Below are positions 29,554 through 38,784 of a DNA stretch of 64,000 bases, piece by piece. Source of the DNA: Gammaproteobacteria bacterium (GTDB lineage: Bacteria; Pseudomonadota; Gammaproteobacteria; Eutrophobiales; Eutrophobiaceae); the NCBI GenBank assembly GCA_028279365.1, contig JANQNX010000013.1, forward strand, positions 124,001-188,000, written 5' to 3'. The notes under the pieces were generated by a model. That model worked only from the letters and a program-made list of their open reading frames with translations, was not told where the DNA came from and did not search any database. Made by a program: the position numbers and the translations under genes. Positions within the stretch are counted from its first letter, which is position 1, and the number at the start of each line of letters is the position of its first letter.

Positions 29554-30965
29554 TTTGCATTCCCACTTCGAAAATGCTCCAGTAAGATTGCTAACGAACA
29601 GGAAGCCATGCGTTCCACAACTGAATCAGAACGACTGGTAAGAATAATCGGGACTCGCGCGCCCATGACTACGCCAGCTCCTTTGGCATCGGCTAAGTAA
29701 ATTAATTGTTTGGCCAGGATATTGGCGGCTTCCAAATCCGGTGCTACCAGGATATCCGCCTGACCAGCCACCGAGGAAACGATGCCTTTGGTTTCTTTTG
29801 ATCTGGTGGAAACGGCATTATCAAATGCGAGTGGTCCGTCAAGTTTGCCACCGGAAATTTGCCCTCGGTCAGCCATCTTACATAATGCTGCCGCCATGAT
29901 TGTGGATGGGATGTTGTGATTGACTTTCTCTACGGCAGACAGCAATGCGACCTTGGGTGTGTCAATATTTAACGCATGTGCGAGGTGGATTGCATTCTGA
30001 ACAATATCGCGCATCTGTTCGATATCGGGTTGGATATTAATTGCCGCATCAGTGACTAATAATGGCCGTGGATAAGTCGGTACGTCAAACGCATAGACAT
30101 GACTCAAGCGATGATCGGTACGAATGCCTTTTTCTTTATGGACTACCGCACGGACCAATTCATTAGTATCCAGGCTGCCTTTCATTAGTGCACGCACTTG
30201 ATTTGTACGGGCAAGTTCAATCGCCGTTTCCGCAGCAAGATGGCTATGCTCTACATCGACCAGACGATATTCACTGATATCCAGTTCATGCTTTTCAGCC
30301 GTTTCGGAAATTTTGTCTTTCGGGCCTATCAGGATCGGATCGATTAATCCGGCTTCCGATGCTTCAACTGCACCACGTAATGCATATTCACTACAGGGAT
30401 GTACGACGGCGACTAGTAATGGATCCAGCACGTCGGCTGCATCAAACATCTCCTGCAAGCGACCTCTACCGGCCAGGCGAACATCAGGTAGATGTGCCCG
30501 CGGCCGCTCTATTTTTACAGTTGGTGCCAGCACTTCTGCCTCGCCGGCAATAACGACTTTTTCTTCCTGGTTGGTACACTGACAATCAAACAACACCTTT
30601 TTGCTATCGGCATATTTTTCTTTAACGGTTACCGTCACGGTCAATACATCGCCAAGTACGACAGGGCGTTTAAAATGCAATGACTGGCTCAGGTAGATCG
30701 TGCCTGGGCCGGGTAATAATGTGCCGAGCACGGTTGATATCAGTGAGCCACCCCAGAGGCCATGCGCGATGACTTCATGGAATATACTGTCTTTTGCATA
30801 GTCAGTGTCCATATGAGCAGGATTGACATCACCACTCATGACAGCGAATAGTTCAATATCCTGTTGCGTCAGTCTGCGTTCAATATTTGCAGTATCACCG
30901 ATAGTCATCTCATCAAAACATCGGTTAGTGATCATCGGTTTAATCTTAGGCATAGGTTTACTCAT
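29550..30965 (-). CDS. Bifunctional MaoC-like hydratase / phosphate acyltransferase
   Basis: This 471-residue fusion joins an N-terminal MaoC hot-dog domain (about 10-150; FAVMSGDVNPAHMDTDYA and HGLWGGSL with catalytic Asp and His) to a C-terminal phosphate acetyl/butyryltransferase domain (about 170-471; HPCSEYALRGAVEA, MKGSLDTNELVRAVV, DAAINIQPD). The hydratase part acts on (R)-enoyl-CoA and the transferase swaps CoA for phosphate. This fusion next to an acetate kinase and a FabI homologue is a known proteobacterial arrangement. It is first in the operon, behind an FNR-like site. The start has no strong Shine-Dalgarno; an ATG five codons in is possible. Confidence 0.9.
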   Translation of the reverse strand: MSKPMPKIKPMITNRCFDEMTIGDTANIERRLTQQDIELFAVMSGDVNPAHMDTDYAKDSIFHEVIAHGLWGGSLISTVLGTLLPGPGTIYLSQSLHFKRPVVLGDVLTVTVTVKEKYADSKKVLFDCQCTNQEEKVVIAGEAEVLAPTVKIERPRAHLPDVRLAGRGRLQEMFDAADVLDPLLVAVVHPCSEYALRGAVEASEAGLIDPILIGPKDKISETAEKHELDISEYRLVDVEHSHLAAETAIELARTNQVRALMKGSLDTNELVRAVVHKEKGIRTDHRLSHVYAFDVPTYPRPLLVTDAAINIQPDIEQMRDIVQNAIHLAHALNIDTPKVALLSAVEKVNHNIPSTIMAAALCKMADRGQISGGKLDGPLAFDNAVSTRSKETKGIVSSVAGQADILVAPDLEAANILAKQLIYLADAKGAGVVMGARVPIILTSRSDSVVERMASCSLAILLEHFRSGNAK

Positions 30966-31039
30966 CGTTAAAAAAGGGATTTATTCTGCAATGTGATTGT
31001 TGCAACAATATTGCATAAAAAAGTTAAAAATCTGGAAAC

Positions 31040-31088
31040 TGTAAAAACTATAACTATCGCGCTTAAGGCCTGGTTTGATTTAGATCAT
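31040..31088 (-). promoter_or_regulatory. FNR/Anr-dependent promoter of the MaoC-Pta/ackA/fabI operon
   Basis: Reading the reverse strand, ATGATCTAAATCAA (31088-31075) fits the FNR consensus TTGAT-N4-ATCAA with one mismatch. The -10 hexamer TATAGT lies at 31052-31047, giving a start near 31040. The FNR centre is then at -41.5, the position used by class II activators. The start codon is at 30965, leaving a leader of about 75 bases. The positions are read directly from the sequence; regulation is inferred. Confidence 0.65.
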
Positions 31089-31338
31089 AAGAGACAGGTA
31101 AATTAAAAAAATATCATAATAAGCAATGAAAAAACGATACTTGATTCGTGCTGAGACAGTTATGGACAACAGCTTAGGCCTGTAGTTATTATCTAAAGCA
31201 ATATTGGCGTTGTAAAGTTGTAAATAAGAAAGGCTGGAGCAGCTGACTGCTCCAACCTGAAAAGGAAGAGTAGCTTCATATTGGGGAAGGGGGGAGAATC
31301 TACTCTTACTAGTTATATCGGCGGTGTTGTCTACTACT
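31089..31338. other. Intergenic stretch upstream of FNR site with two hairpins
   Basis: No gene is visible here. The left part is AT-rich. It contains the epmB terminator (31220-31258) and, beside it, AAGAGTAG (31266-31273) pairing with CTACTCTT (31300-31307) across 26 G-rich bases just after the epmB stop. The second pairing could extend the epmB 3' end or belong to a small RNA; nothing more can be shown. Confidence 0.4.
31220..31258 (-). terminator. Rho-independent terminator of epmB
   Basis: On the reverse strand GGTTGGAGCAG and CTGCTCCAGCC form a stem of ten pairs with one mismatch over four bases, followed by TTTCTTATTTA. It lies about 80 bp past the epmB stop. Confidence 0.8.
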
Positions 31339-32325
31339 TTAGTAATTAATCGATTGTTTCGCCGATAACTCGGGTATTTCTTTCACTAACCTGGGTAATA
31401 GATAACCTGAGACGCTGTCACGCATGATTTGCATGATGGATTCTGCTTTTTCTATTAGTACATCAAAATGTGCTGCGCCGGCAACCGGATCGAGCAAGTG
31501 CAAATAATAAGGTGTCACCTGGTTAGCGACCAGCTTTTCTGATAATGAAATCAGTGTGGTCGCATCATCATTGACCCCACGCAATAATACTGACTGATTT
31601 AGGACAAGTATGTCATGTTCTCTCAACAATGAAATACTGTCTGATACAGCCTGATCGATTTCATTGGCATGATTAATATGTAGCACTATGATGAGGGTTT
31701 TGTTAAGAGCGGCCAGGTTGGTAACAAGAGCCCGAGACAGGCGTGCGGGCAGCACCACGGGTACCCGGGTGTGAAAACGGATACGTTTGATATGTTTGAG
31801 TTGTGCCAGAGATTCGCAACGTTGCAAAAGTTGGGCGTCACTCAGCGTTAACGGATCCCCACCGCTTAAAATGACTTCGCTGATGGATTTGTCTTGTCGA
31901 ATGTGTTCCAGGCTCTTTTGCCAATGAGCCTTGCTCGAACTCGCCTCTGAATAGGGATAATGCCGTCGAAAGCAATAACGGCAATGAATCGCGCAGGCAC
32001 CAGTCGCAATGGACAACACACGCCCCTGATATTTCTGGATTAATCCCGGCGTTGTCTGGCGTTGCACCTCTGATAATGGGTCATGAATAAACCCCGGTTG
32101 TTCATTATCTTCTGCCTGATAAGGAAATACCTGTCGTAATAACGGGTCATCAGGATCGCTGCGTTGCATGCGGTCAGCAAACACGTGGGGAATACGCAAT
32201 GGAAATTGCATTAGGCCTGATGCACTATAGCCAATGGCGGATGCCTCCAGTCCAATATAATTCAACAAGGCTTCGGGTTGTCGGATTGCCTGAGCCAATT
32301 GCTCTTGCCAGGAAAGAGACTGCAT
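31339..32325 (-). CDS. epmB: EF-P (R)-beta-lysine 2,3-aminomutase EpmB
   Basis: The 328-residue radical SAM enzyme converts lysine to beta-lysine for attachment to elongation factor P. The cluster motif is C111-x3-C115-x2-C118 in GACAIHCRYCF. VILSGGDPLTLSD near 157-169 and the C-terminal lysine-aminomutase regions (FHTRVPVV, LNQSVLLRGVNDD) are present, without the long C-terminal extension of true lysine aminomutases. It is divergent from efp by 63 bp, and epmA lies just beyond efp, so the pathway genes are together. Confidence 0.95.
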   Translation of the reverse strand: MQSLSWQEQLAQAIRQPEALLNYIGLEASAIGYSASGLMQFPLRIPHVFADRMQRSDPDDPLLRQVFPYQAEDNEQPGFIHDPLSEVQRQTTPGLIQKYQGRVLSIATGACAIHCRYCFRRHYPYSEASSSKAHWQKSLEHIRQDKSISEVILSGGDPLTLSDAQLLQRCESLAQLKHIKRIRFHTRVPVVLPARLSRALVTNLAALNKTLIIVLHINHANEIDQAVSDSISLLREHDILVLNQSVLLRGVNDDATTLISLSEKLVANQVTPYYLHLLDPVAGAAHFDVLIEKAESIMQIMRDSVSGYLLPRLVKEIPELSAKQSINY

Positions 32326-32388
32326 TAATCAATCGGTTCCATGTATGATACGTTCGTTTTTGAATAACTATATTGGAAACATAAACGA

Positions 32389-32958
32389 ATGGCGACATAT
32401 AGCACCAATGAATTCAAATTGGGATTGAAGGTTATGCTGGACTCCGATCCCTGCTCGATCATAGAAAATGAATTTGTTAAGCCCGGCAAAGGCCAGGCAT
32501 TCAATCGGGTGAAATTAAGAAACCTGAAGACCGGTCGAGTCATGGAGAAAACCTATAAGTCCGGTGAGTCATTGCCTGGTGCAGATGTCATTGAACTGGA
32601 AATGCAATATCTCTATAACGATGGTGATATGTGGTATTTCATGGATCAGAATTCATTCGAACAATTCGCTGCTGACGAAAACGCTGTGGCAGACGCAAAA
32701 CAGTGGATAAAGGGCGAGGAGATGTGTCTGGTGACCTTATGGAATAACGCTCCCTTATCTGTCGCTGCGCCAAATTTCGTTGTTCTGGAAATCACCGATA
32801 CCGATCCTGGTGTGCGTGGCGACACGGCACAAGGTGGTTCAAAACCGGCCACATTAGAGACCGGTGCTGTAGTTAAGGTTCCATTGTTTATCGAGAACGG
32901 TGAACTATTAAAAATAGATACACGAACGGGTGAGTATGTAAGCCGAGCCAAGGACTAG
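32389..32958 (+). CDS. efp: Elongation factor P
   Basis: This 189-residue three-domain protein binds between the P and E sites of stalled ribosomes and helps form bonds at polyproline stretches. The modification site is K34 in KPGKGQAF, the Lys-type loop that EpmA and EpmB modify. The C-terminal signature segment with GDTAQGG is intact. Length matches E. coli EF-P (188). The gene starts 63 bp from the divergent epmB and is followed by epmA after 100 bp, a spacer with no other gene. Confidence 0.98.
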   Translation: MATYSTNEFKLGLKVMLDSDPCSIIENEFVKPGKGQAFNRVKLRNLKTGRVMEKTYKSGESLPGADVIELEMQYLYNDGDMWYFMDQNSFEQFAADENAVADAKQWIKGEEMCLVTLWNNAPLSVAAPNFVVLEITDTDPGVRGDTAQGGSKPATLETGAVVKVPLFIENGELLKIDTRTGEYVSRAKD

Positions 32959-33058
32959 ATGACTGTGTCAGTGACCGTATTGTTGTTTGAAGCTGATTGG
33001 GTGGAAACGATTACAGGTCTGGACAATCGTCCTTAATAATCATTCAACACTCTAATTT

Positions 33059-34012
33059 ATGGGCGAAACCACAGACTGGAAACCCACTGCCGATTTTGCG
33101 ACGCTAATAAAACGCGCTGAATTATACAAAACGATTCGGGAATATATGTCGGCAAATGCTGTTCTGGAAGTCGATACACCGATACTCAGTCATTCAGGAA
33201 TCAGCGATCCCTATATCGAATCAGTAAAAGCTAACAGCCGAAATTATACTTCAGACCTGTACCTGCAAACCTCTCCTGAATTTTGCATGAAACGCCTGTT
33301 AGCGGCGGGTTGCGGTTCTATTTATCAGATTGCCCATGTATTTCGGGATGAGGAGCAGGGCCGACACCATGCAACAGAATTCAGCATGCTGGAATGGTAT
33401 CGACTCAATATGAACTATCACGAGCTGATGGATGATGTCATCGCGCTTATGCAGGTACTCGGTTTAACGGTGCCAGTTAAACTGAGCTACGCTGAAGCAT
33501 TTGATCAGGTGCTACGTATTAATCCGCATGATGGCGATTTACCTGCATTGCGCAGCCGGGCGTCGAAATTTGGTCTGGCAAGCGAAAATTTAGATAAAAA
33601 TCAATTACTCGATTTTTTGTTCTCAAGCGTGGTGATTAAGCAGATTAATGCGGCAAAAAACCTTATTATTTATGATTATCCGGCTGAGATGGCGGCTTTG
33701 GCGAGTATCAGACACGATGACTATGCTATCGCTGAGCGATTTGAATTGTTTGTGAATGGATTAGAAATCGCTAATGGTTACAATGAGCTGACTGATGTTG
33801 ATGAACAACGTGAGCGTTTTACTCGTGATTTAAATTTGCGAGAAAAGAATCATGCTGATTTGTTACCGATAGATGAATATTTCCTGTCGGCACTGGATTC
33901 AGGTTTGCCAATTTGTTCGGGCGTGGCTGTCGGGCTGGATCGTTTGTTAATGGTTTTAATGAATAAAGAAAGGATTGAAGACGTCATGAGCTTTACTTTG
34001 GTTAATAACTAA
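33059..34012 (+). CDS. epmA: EF-P lysine-lysyltransferase EpmA (PoxA/GenX)
   Basis: The 317-residue class II aminoacyl-tRNA-synthetase-like enzyme lacks the anticodon domain of LysRS and activates beta-lysine for transfer to K34 of EF-P. Motif 2 is VFRDEEQGRHHATEFSMLEWY at about 97-117 and motif 3 is GVAVGLDRLLMV near 297-308. E. coli EpmA has 325 residues. The pairing with epmB and efp confirms the call over a truncated lysS. Confidence 0.96.
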   Translation: MGETTDWKPTADFATLIKRAELYKTIREYMSANAVLEVDTPILSHSGISDPYIESVKANSRNYTSDLYLQTSPEFCMKRLLAAGCGSIYQIAHVFRDEEQGRHHATEFSMLEWYRLNMNYHELMDDVIALMQVLGLTVPVKLSYAEAFDQVLRINPHDGDLPALRSRASKFGLASENLDKNQLLDFLFSSVVIKQINAAKNLIIYDYPAEMAALASIRHDDYAIAERFELFVNGLEIANGYNELTDVDEQRERFTRDLNLREKNHADLLPIDEYFLSALDSGLPICSGVAVGLDRLLMVLMNKERIEDVMSFTLVNN

Positions 34013-34048
34013 TCTTATGCGTGCTTATATCGATAAATGGACTTATAA

Positions 34049-34543
34049 ATGAGTATTTATTCTGTCGACACCTTAATCAAGGAGACACGGCGTATTGCCA
34101 GTGAGTATCGTAAGACCACCGGTAAAACGTTGGCGGTGACACCGGAAATTGCCTTGCATGATGCAATCTCTTTGCTGGAAATGACGCCGGCCGAAAAGGA
34201 CGACGCCCATGATGCATATCTGGACTATGACAACAAACAGTTACGTGTGCTGATTAAGGGCAGGGCCATATTTGATGAAAAACTGAAAGGCCAGCGTATT
34301 GGGCAATTAAAGCTTGAGCAGGAGTGGGATGCTGTCGTATTAGTGATTATGGATGATGAATTCATGCCTCAGGAAATCTACCTGGTGCAGCGTGATACCT
34401 TTCTTGAGCAGTTAGGCGAAAAACAGAGCGTCAGTAAAAAAGGCGCCATGACTATAGCCAAATTTAAGCTGATCGGTGAATTAATATGGACTCAACGGGA
34501 CGGTCGGCTGGCTGCTCAAACCTGGTCAAATCAACCTTCCTGA
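34049..34543 (+). CDS. Conserved hypothetical soluble protein
   Basis: The 164-residue protein has no signal peptide or membrane segment. The N-terminal half is helical and charged (VDTLIKETRRIASEYRKTTGK, then EIALHDAISLLEMTPAEKDDAHD), and the centre looks like a beta domain (AVVLVIMDDEFMPQEIYLV). I do not recognise the family. It lies between epmA (36 bp before) and the YoaA helicase gene (12 bp after) in the same direction, so it is probably co-transcribed with the helicase. A DNA- or nucleotide-related role would be a guess. Confidence 0.7.
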   Translation: MSIYSVDTLIKETRRIASEYRKTTGKTLAVTPEIALHDAISLLEMTPAEKDDAHDAYLDYDNKQLRVLIKGRAIFDEKLKGQRIGQLKLEQEWDAVVLVIMDDEFMPQEIYLVQRDTFLEQLGEKQSVSKKGAMTIAKFKLIGELIWTQRDGRLAAQTWSNQPS

Positions 34544-34555
34544 TAATAGTTAATC

Positions 34556-36469
34556 ATGAAAACGGTCTCTGATGTCTTCGCCGAGGACGGTGCACTGTCG
34601 AATATGATCGAGGGCTTTCAATATCGCGCCGAACAGGAAGAGATGGCGAACTCAATTGCGACTGCGATTGCTGAAGGCAAGGATCTGATTTGCGAGGCCG
34701 GTACTGGCACTGGCAAAACCATGGCCTACCTGGTGCCGGCATTACTCTCCAACAAAAAAACAATCGTCTCTACCGGTACCCGACACTTACAGGATCAATT
34801 AAAGCAAAAAGATTTACCGGTCGTGCTCGACACATTGAACTTGCCCGTTACTTCAAGCGTTTTAAAAGGACGTGCCAACTACCTGTGTCTCAATCGTATG
34901 AACACTGCGATTCATGACTCAGGTAATCTGACTTATCAGCAAATGACCGATTTACATGAGGTAGTTAACTGGTCAACTCAGACAAGAACGGGCGATATTA
35001 ATGAGCTAAGCATGATAGAAGAGAATACTTCGATCAGAGGCATGATTACCTCTACGACAGAAAACTGTTTGGGTCAGTCCTGTCCGGATTATGAATCCTG
35101 TTTTGTATTCAAAAATAGAAAAGCAGCAATGGAAGCCGATCTGGTTATCACTAACCATCACTTATTGTTAGCTGATATGGGCCTGCGCGAGAGTGGATTT
35201 GGTGAGGTATTGCCGTTGGCGGACTGCATTATCTTTGATGAAGCCCATCAATTACCGGAATTAGCATCGACTTATTTCAGCCGGACCATTAGTAGTCGGC
35301 AGTTATTAGAACTGGCGACGGATGTGAAGATAGCTGACAGGGAAGAGGCTGGGGATATGCCCGAATTAAATGAGGTATTGACCCACTATGAAAAGCAAGT
35401 GCGCGATATTCGATTATTATTTGGTCGTCAGGATCGACGCATTAATTGGCAGGAAATGTGGGCAAATAGCGACTTATCAAAGGAAATGGCTGCTTATTTT
35501 CAGATTATGCAGACACTTCTGGATATGTTGAATGCTGTTACTGAACGCGGAAAACTATTAGAGAACTGCTTTGAGCGATTAAAGGTATTTTATGATTTTC
35601 TGGAAGGCTATATCGAGACAGATAAAGAAGAACATATCCGCTGGGTGGAAGTTCGTGGATTACACTTTTTTCTAAATCAAACTCCGATCAATATCGCACA
35701 GACATTTCAGCAACATTTACGCAGTTACAATTCGAGTAATATCTTCACCTCTGCCAGTCTCGCGGTGAATCAGGATTTTAGTCATTTTGATAAGCAGCTA
35801 GGGCTGGAAGATTGTGATAATCGAGTCTGGGACAGTCCGTTTAATTATCAGCAGCAAACGCGTTTGTATCTTCCGCTGGATCTGCCGGAACCAAATCATC
35901 CTGATTTCTTTACTGCATTCATCGAACGGACTTGTGAATTAATCCGTCTTAGTGAGGGGCATACTTTTATACTGTTCACCAGTCATGCAGCATTAAACAG
36001 AGCTACGCCCAAGCTAAGAAGCCTGATTGAGTTCCCTATATTGGTTCAAGGTGATGGGCCAAGATCGGAATTACTTAATCAGTTTCGACAGACGCAGCAT
36101 GCCGTACTACTCGGTACCAGCAGTTTTTGGGAAGGGGTTGATGTCAAAGGCGAGGCCTTGTCATCGGTCATCATTGATAAATTACCTTTTGCCAGCCCGG
36201 ATGACCCGGTGCTACAGGCCAGATTGAATTACATGAGTAAACAAGGCGGTAATCCATTCATGGAACATCAGGTTCCCCAGGCGGCGATTAGTTTGAAACA
36301 AGGAGTTGGACGTCTAATTCGCGATGTGAATGATCGGGGTGTTTGTACGATTTGTGATAAACGTATAGTAAAAAAGACCTATGGTCGTCGTTTATTGAAG
36401 TCCTTACCACCGATGCCGGTCGTGCATGAGTTGGAAAGTATCGAGCAGTTTTTTCAAAAGCCAGGCTGA
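34556..36469 (+). CDS. yoaA: ATP-dependent DNA helicase YoaA (DinG/XPD family)
   Basis: The 637-residue superfamily 2 helicase has Walker A GTGTGKT (49-55), DEAH (228-231), and a four-Cys iron-sulfur domain (C111, C171, C176, C182) between motifs I and II, as in XPD. C-terminal motifs include ILFTSHAALNRA, LLGTSSFWEGVDV and KQGVGRLIRD. The size matches YoaA (636) and not DinG (716). In E. coli YoaA works with the HolC subunit to help replication past damage. I see no LexA box directly upstream. Confidence 0.94.
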   Translation: MKTVSDVFAEDGALSNMIEGFQYRAEQEEMANSIATAIAEGKDLICEAGTGTGKTMAYLVPALLSNKKTIVSTGTRHLQDQLKQKDLPVVLDTLNLPVTSSVLKGRANYLCLNRMNTAIHDSGNLTYQQMTDLHEVVNWSTQTRTGDINELSMIEENTSIRGMITSTTENCLGQSCPDYESCFVFKNRKAAMEADLVITNHHLLLADMGLRESGFGEVLPLADCIIFDEAHQLPELASTYFSRTISSRQLLELATDVKIADREEAGDMPELNEVLTHYEKQVRDIRLLFGRQDRRINWQEMWANSDLSKEMAAYFQIMQTLLDMLNAVTERGKLLENCFERLKVFYDFLEGYIETDKEEHIRWVEVRGLHFFLNQTPINIAQTFQQHLRSYNSSNIFTSASLAVNQDFSHFDKQLGLEDCDNRVWDSPFNYQQQTRLYLPLDLPEPNHPDFFTAFIERTCELIRLSEGHTFILFTSHAALNRATPKLRSLIEFPILVQGDGPRSELLNQFRQTQHAVLLGTSSFWEGVDVKGEALSSVIIDKLPFASPDDPVLQARLNYMSKQGGNPFMEHQVPQAAISLKQGVGRLIRDVNDRGVCTICDKRIVKKTYGRRLLKSLPPMPVVHELESIEQFFQKPG

Positions 36470-36519
36470 AATTTATCAATAATTAGCATTAAATAATAAT
36501 TTTAATTTATTGATAAATA

Positions 36520-37188
36520 TTATTTTTTTAATATTAATGTTATACCATCTGCCAATGGCAATAGGGTCATCATGACGCGGTCGTCATTTTTTAAATGGGC
36601 GTTAAACTGACGAATAGCAATGGTATCTTCATCATTGACCGATGGATCGGCGGGTAGACCTGACCAAAGTACATTATCCACGGCAATTACTCCGCCTGTC
36701 CGGATCAACGGCAACAGTTTCTCATAGTAATCAATATATTCAGGTTTATGCGCATCGATAAAGGCAAAGTCAAAATTGTTCTCTAAATGTTCTTTGGATA
36801 ATGCCTCCAGGGTTTCCAATGCTGGAGCCAGTCGTAGTTCAATCTTGTGCCCGATATCTGCTTGTTGCCAATAAGACCGTGCCAGAGAGGATGTCTGCTC
36901 ATTATGATCGCAAGCAATGATTTGGCCGTCTTCGGGCAATGCCAGTGCCATCGCCAGACTACTGTAACCAGTGAATACACCGATTTCGATAATATTTTGG
37001 ACATTTAATGCTTTCACCAAAAAAGCCATGAACTGACCCTGTTCTGGTGCAATTTGCATCCGCGCTAGCGGGTGCGAGGCAGTTTCTTCGCGGCATTGAC
37101 GCAGTACGTCATGTTCAGATAAGGAGACCGACAGCAGGTAGTCATACACTTTGTCGTCCAGGTTCAGGCTTTTGCGGGTCATCGACAT
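36520..37188 (-). CDS. Class I SAM-dependent O-methyltransferase
   Basis: This 222-residue enzyme belongs to the methyltransferase-3 (catechol/caffeoyl-CoA type) family. The SAM-binding segment is IIEIGVFTGYSSLAMALALP near 62-81, then IIACDHNEQ, and the metal site is in FAFIDAHKPEYIDYYE near 138-153 and AVDNVLWSG near 170. Bacterial members methylate hydroxylated aromatics; the real substrate is unknown. It converges on the yoaA end after 50 bp of AT-rich sequence and diverges from cpdA. Confidence 0.9.
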   Translation of the reverse strand: MSMTRKSLNLDDKVYDYLLSVSLSEHDVLRQCREETASHPLARMQIAPEQGQFMAFLVKALNVQNIIEIGVFTGYSSLAMALALPEDGQIIACDHNEQTSSLARSYWQQADIGHKIELRLAPALETLEALSKEHLENNFDFAFIDAHKPEYIDYYEKLLPLIRTGGVIAVDNVLWSGLPADPSVNDEDTIAIRQFNAHLKNDDRVMMTLLPLADGITLILKK

Positions 37189-37252
37189 TCTCGTAATAAT
37201 TCACGAATAGTGTATAACGCATCTTCGTTAAACCAGAGCAAGATTTTTTTGT

Positions 37253-38014
37253 ATGTCACAACAAGACGTCTGCGTCATCCAAATTACTGATACCCATATT
37301 CTCGATAATGAGGCCGAATCATTCGATGATTTCGATACTTCAGCCAGTCTTGAGCGGGTTATCGCCTATATGAAAGCCAATGAAGACGATGTCGACCTGG
37401 TGTTATTAACCGGGGACTGCGTGCATGAACCGACTGAAACGGCTTATGAGAAATTAGCAGGACACCTCGAACAATTATCCTGGCCTATTTATTTTCTCCC
37501 CGGCAATCATGATGAACCGGAGCTGATGGACGCGATTCTCTCCCAACATGGGTATTGCATTGACAAGCGTATCCTTACCGATAGCTGGCAAATAATGCTG
37601 CTCGATACACGCTTGAAAAACGAACACAAGGGTGAATTGAGCAGTCAACAGCTCGATTTTTTACGAGATAGCCTGGAGCAAAATACCGATAAAAATACGC
37701 TGATCGCCTTGCATCATCACCCTGTGCCCATCAATAGTCGCTGGATGGATCAGATGATACTCACCAATCGCGAGGCGTTTCTCGCGATTATCGATCGCCA
37801 TCCACAGGTAAAAGGAGTGATTTGGGGACACATACACCAACAATTCGAGCGCAAGTGGAAGCAGGTCAAAATGATGGGCACGCCTTCAACCTGCCTGCAG
37901 TTTACGCCGGAAAACGATGAGTTTGCTGTCGACACGAAACCGCCCGGCTATCGTAGACTCCGACTAAATAATGCTGGTGAAATACGCTCTGATGTGATTT
38001 ATCTAAATCAATAA
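37253..38014 (+). CDS. cpdA: 3',5'-cyclic AMP phosphodiesterase
   Basis: The 253-residue calcineurin-type metallophosphatase shows ITDTHILDN at 11-19, LTGDCVHE near 53, PGNHDEPE near 85, ALHHHPVP near 152 and GHIHQQFERKW near 193. These metal ligands and the length (E. coli CpdA 275) fit the cAMP phosphodiesterase. It should lower cAMP in the cytoplasm. No ADP-ribose pyrophosphatase gene (nudF), the usual partner, is adjacent. Another metallophosphatase role cannot be fully excluded. Confidence 0.88.
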   Translation: MSQQDVCVIQITDTHILDNEAESFDDFDTSASLERVIAYMKANEDDVDLVLLTGDCVHEPTETAYEKLAGHLEQLSWPIYFLPGNHDEPELMDAILSQHGYCIDKRILTDSWQIMLLDTRLKNEHKGELSSQQLDFLRDSLEQNTDKNTLIALHHHPVPINSRWMDQMILTNREAFLAIIDRHPQVKGVIWGHIHQQFERKWKQVKMMGTPSTCLQFTPENDEFAVDTKPPGYRRLRLNNAGEIRSDVIYLNQ

Positions 38015-38050
38015 TTTAAATTAAGTTAATATAATAAGTATTTGATAAAA

Positions 38051-38716
38051 TTAGTTATTTACTACATTATTTCTTAGGTAGCACGGCCGTGCGTCGATAA
38101 CTTTAATGGTGTTTCCTGCATCCAGTTCTGGTATTGCCAAGGCGGCTACGGATTCTGCCGTCGGATAGCATTGTGGATTGGTATCGGTAATCGTTGCTGA
38201 AAATTTAGCGACCAGCGGTTGCTGGTAACTTCCCCAGCCAGTGCCTGCGGCAAACCATTCTCTGTCAGCAGGGGCATCAATATCCTCAGGTTTACAAACG
38301 CGTTCTTCATTCAGCCCTGACATCGTCGTTGGAGTCGATTCAAATAAACCCCAATAGACTTCCCCCATGCGTGCATCGATTGCTACCGCAACATTAGGAT
38401 GCTCGGCAGCAAATTGTTGTGCCAGCGCGGCCAGACTGGAAACAGGGATGACTGGAATATCGTACGGAAATGCCAGGCCTTGTACGACGCCGATAGCGAC
38501 ACGTAGTCCGGTAAAGGCCCCCGGTCCCTGACCAAACGCAATTCCATCCAGTTCGCTGATTGAACAGCCTGCCTGGGCCAACAGATTATCTACCATCGGC
38601 AGGATCAATTGCGTGTGTTTTCTTGGCGCGATTTCCAGTTGTTGAATACAGTCTGTATCGATTTGCAATGCGGCAGAACAACACTCGGTAGCAGTTTCAA
38701 TGGCAAGCAGTTTCAT
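38051..38716 (-). CDS. tsaB: tRNA threonylcarbamoyladenosine protein TsaB
   Basis: The 221-residue ASKHA-fold protein is the scaffold for TsaD and TsaE in making t6A37 in tRNAs reading ANN codons. LLAIETATECCSAAL at the N-terminus, GIAFGQGPGAFTGLRVAIG near 58-76, and VAIDARMGEVYWGLFE near 116-131 are the typical segments. It lacks the metal-binding His residues of TsaD, as expected. It converges with cpdA over 36 AT-rich bases. Confidence 0.96.
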   Translation of the reverse strand: MKLLAIETATECCSAALQIDTDCIQQLEIAPRKHTQLILPMVDNLLAQAGCSISELDGIAFGQGPGAFTGLRVAIGVVQGLAFPYDIPVIPVSSLAALAQQFAAEHPNVAVAIDARMGEVYWGLFESTPTTMSGLNEERVCKPEDIDAPADREWFAAGTGWGSYQQPLVAKFSATITDTNPQCYPTAESVAALAIPELDAGNTIKVIDARPCYLRNNVVNN

Positions 38717-38784
38717 GGGTGCGTATGTTAACGCACTGATGCAATATCGAATAATCTAGCAGCGTTGCTACATAGTTTGGCTAA

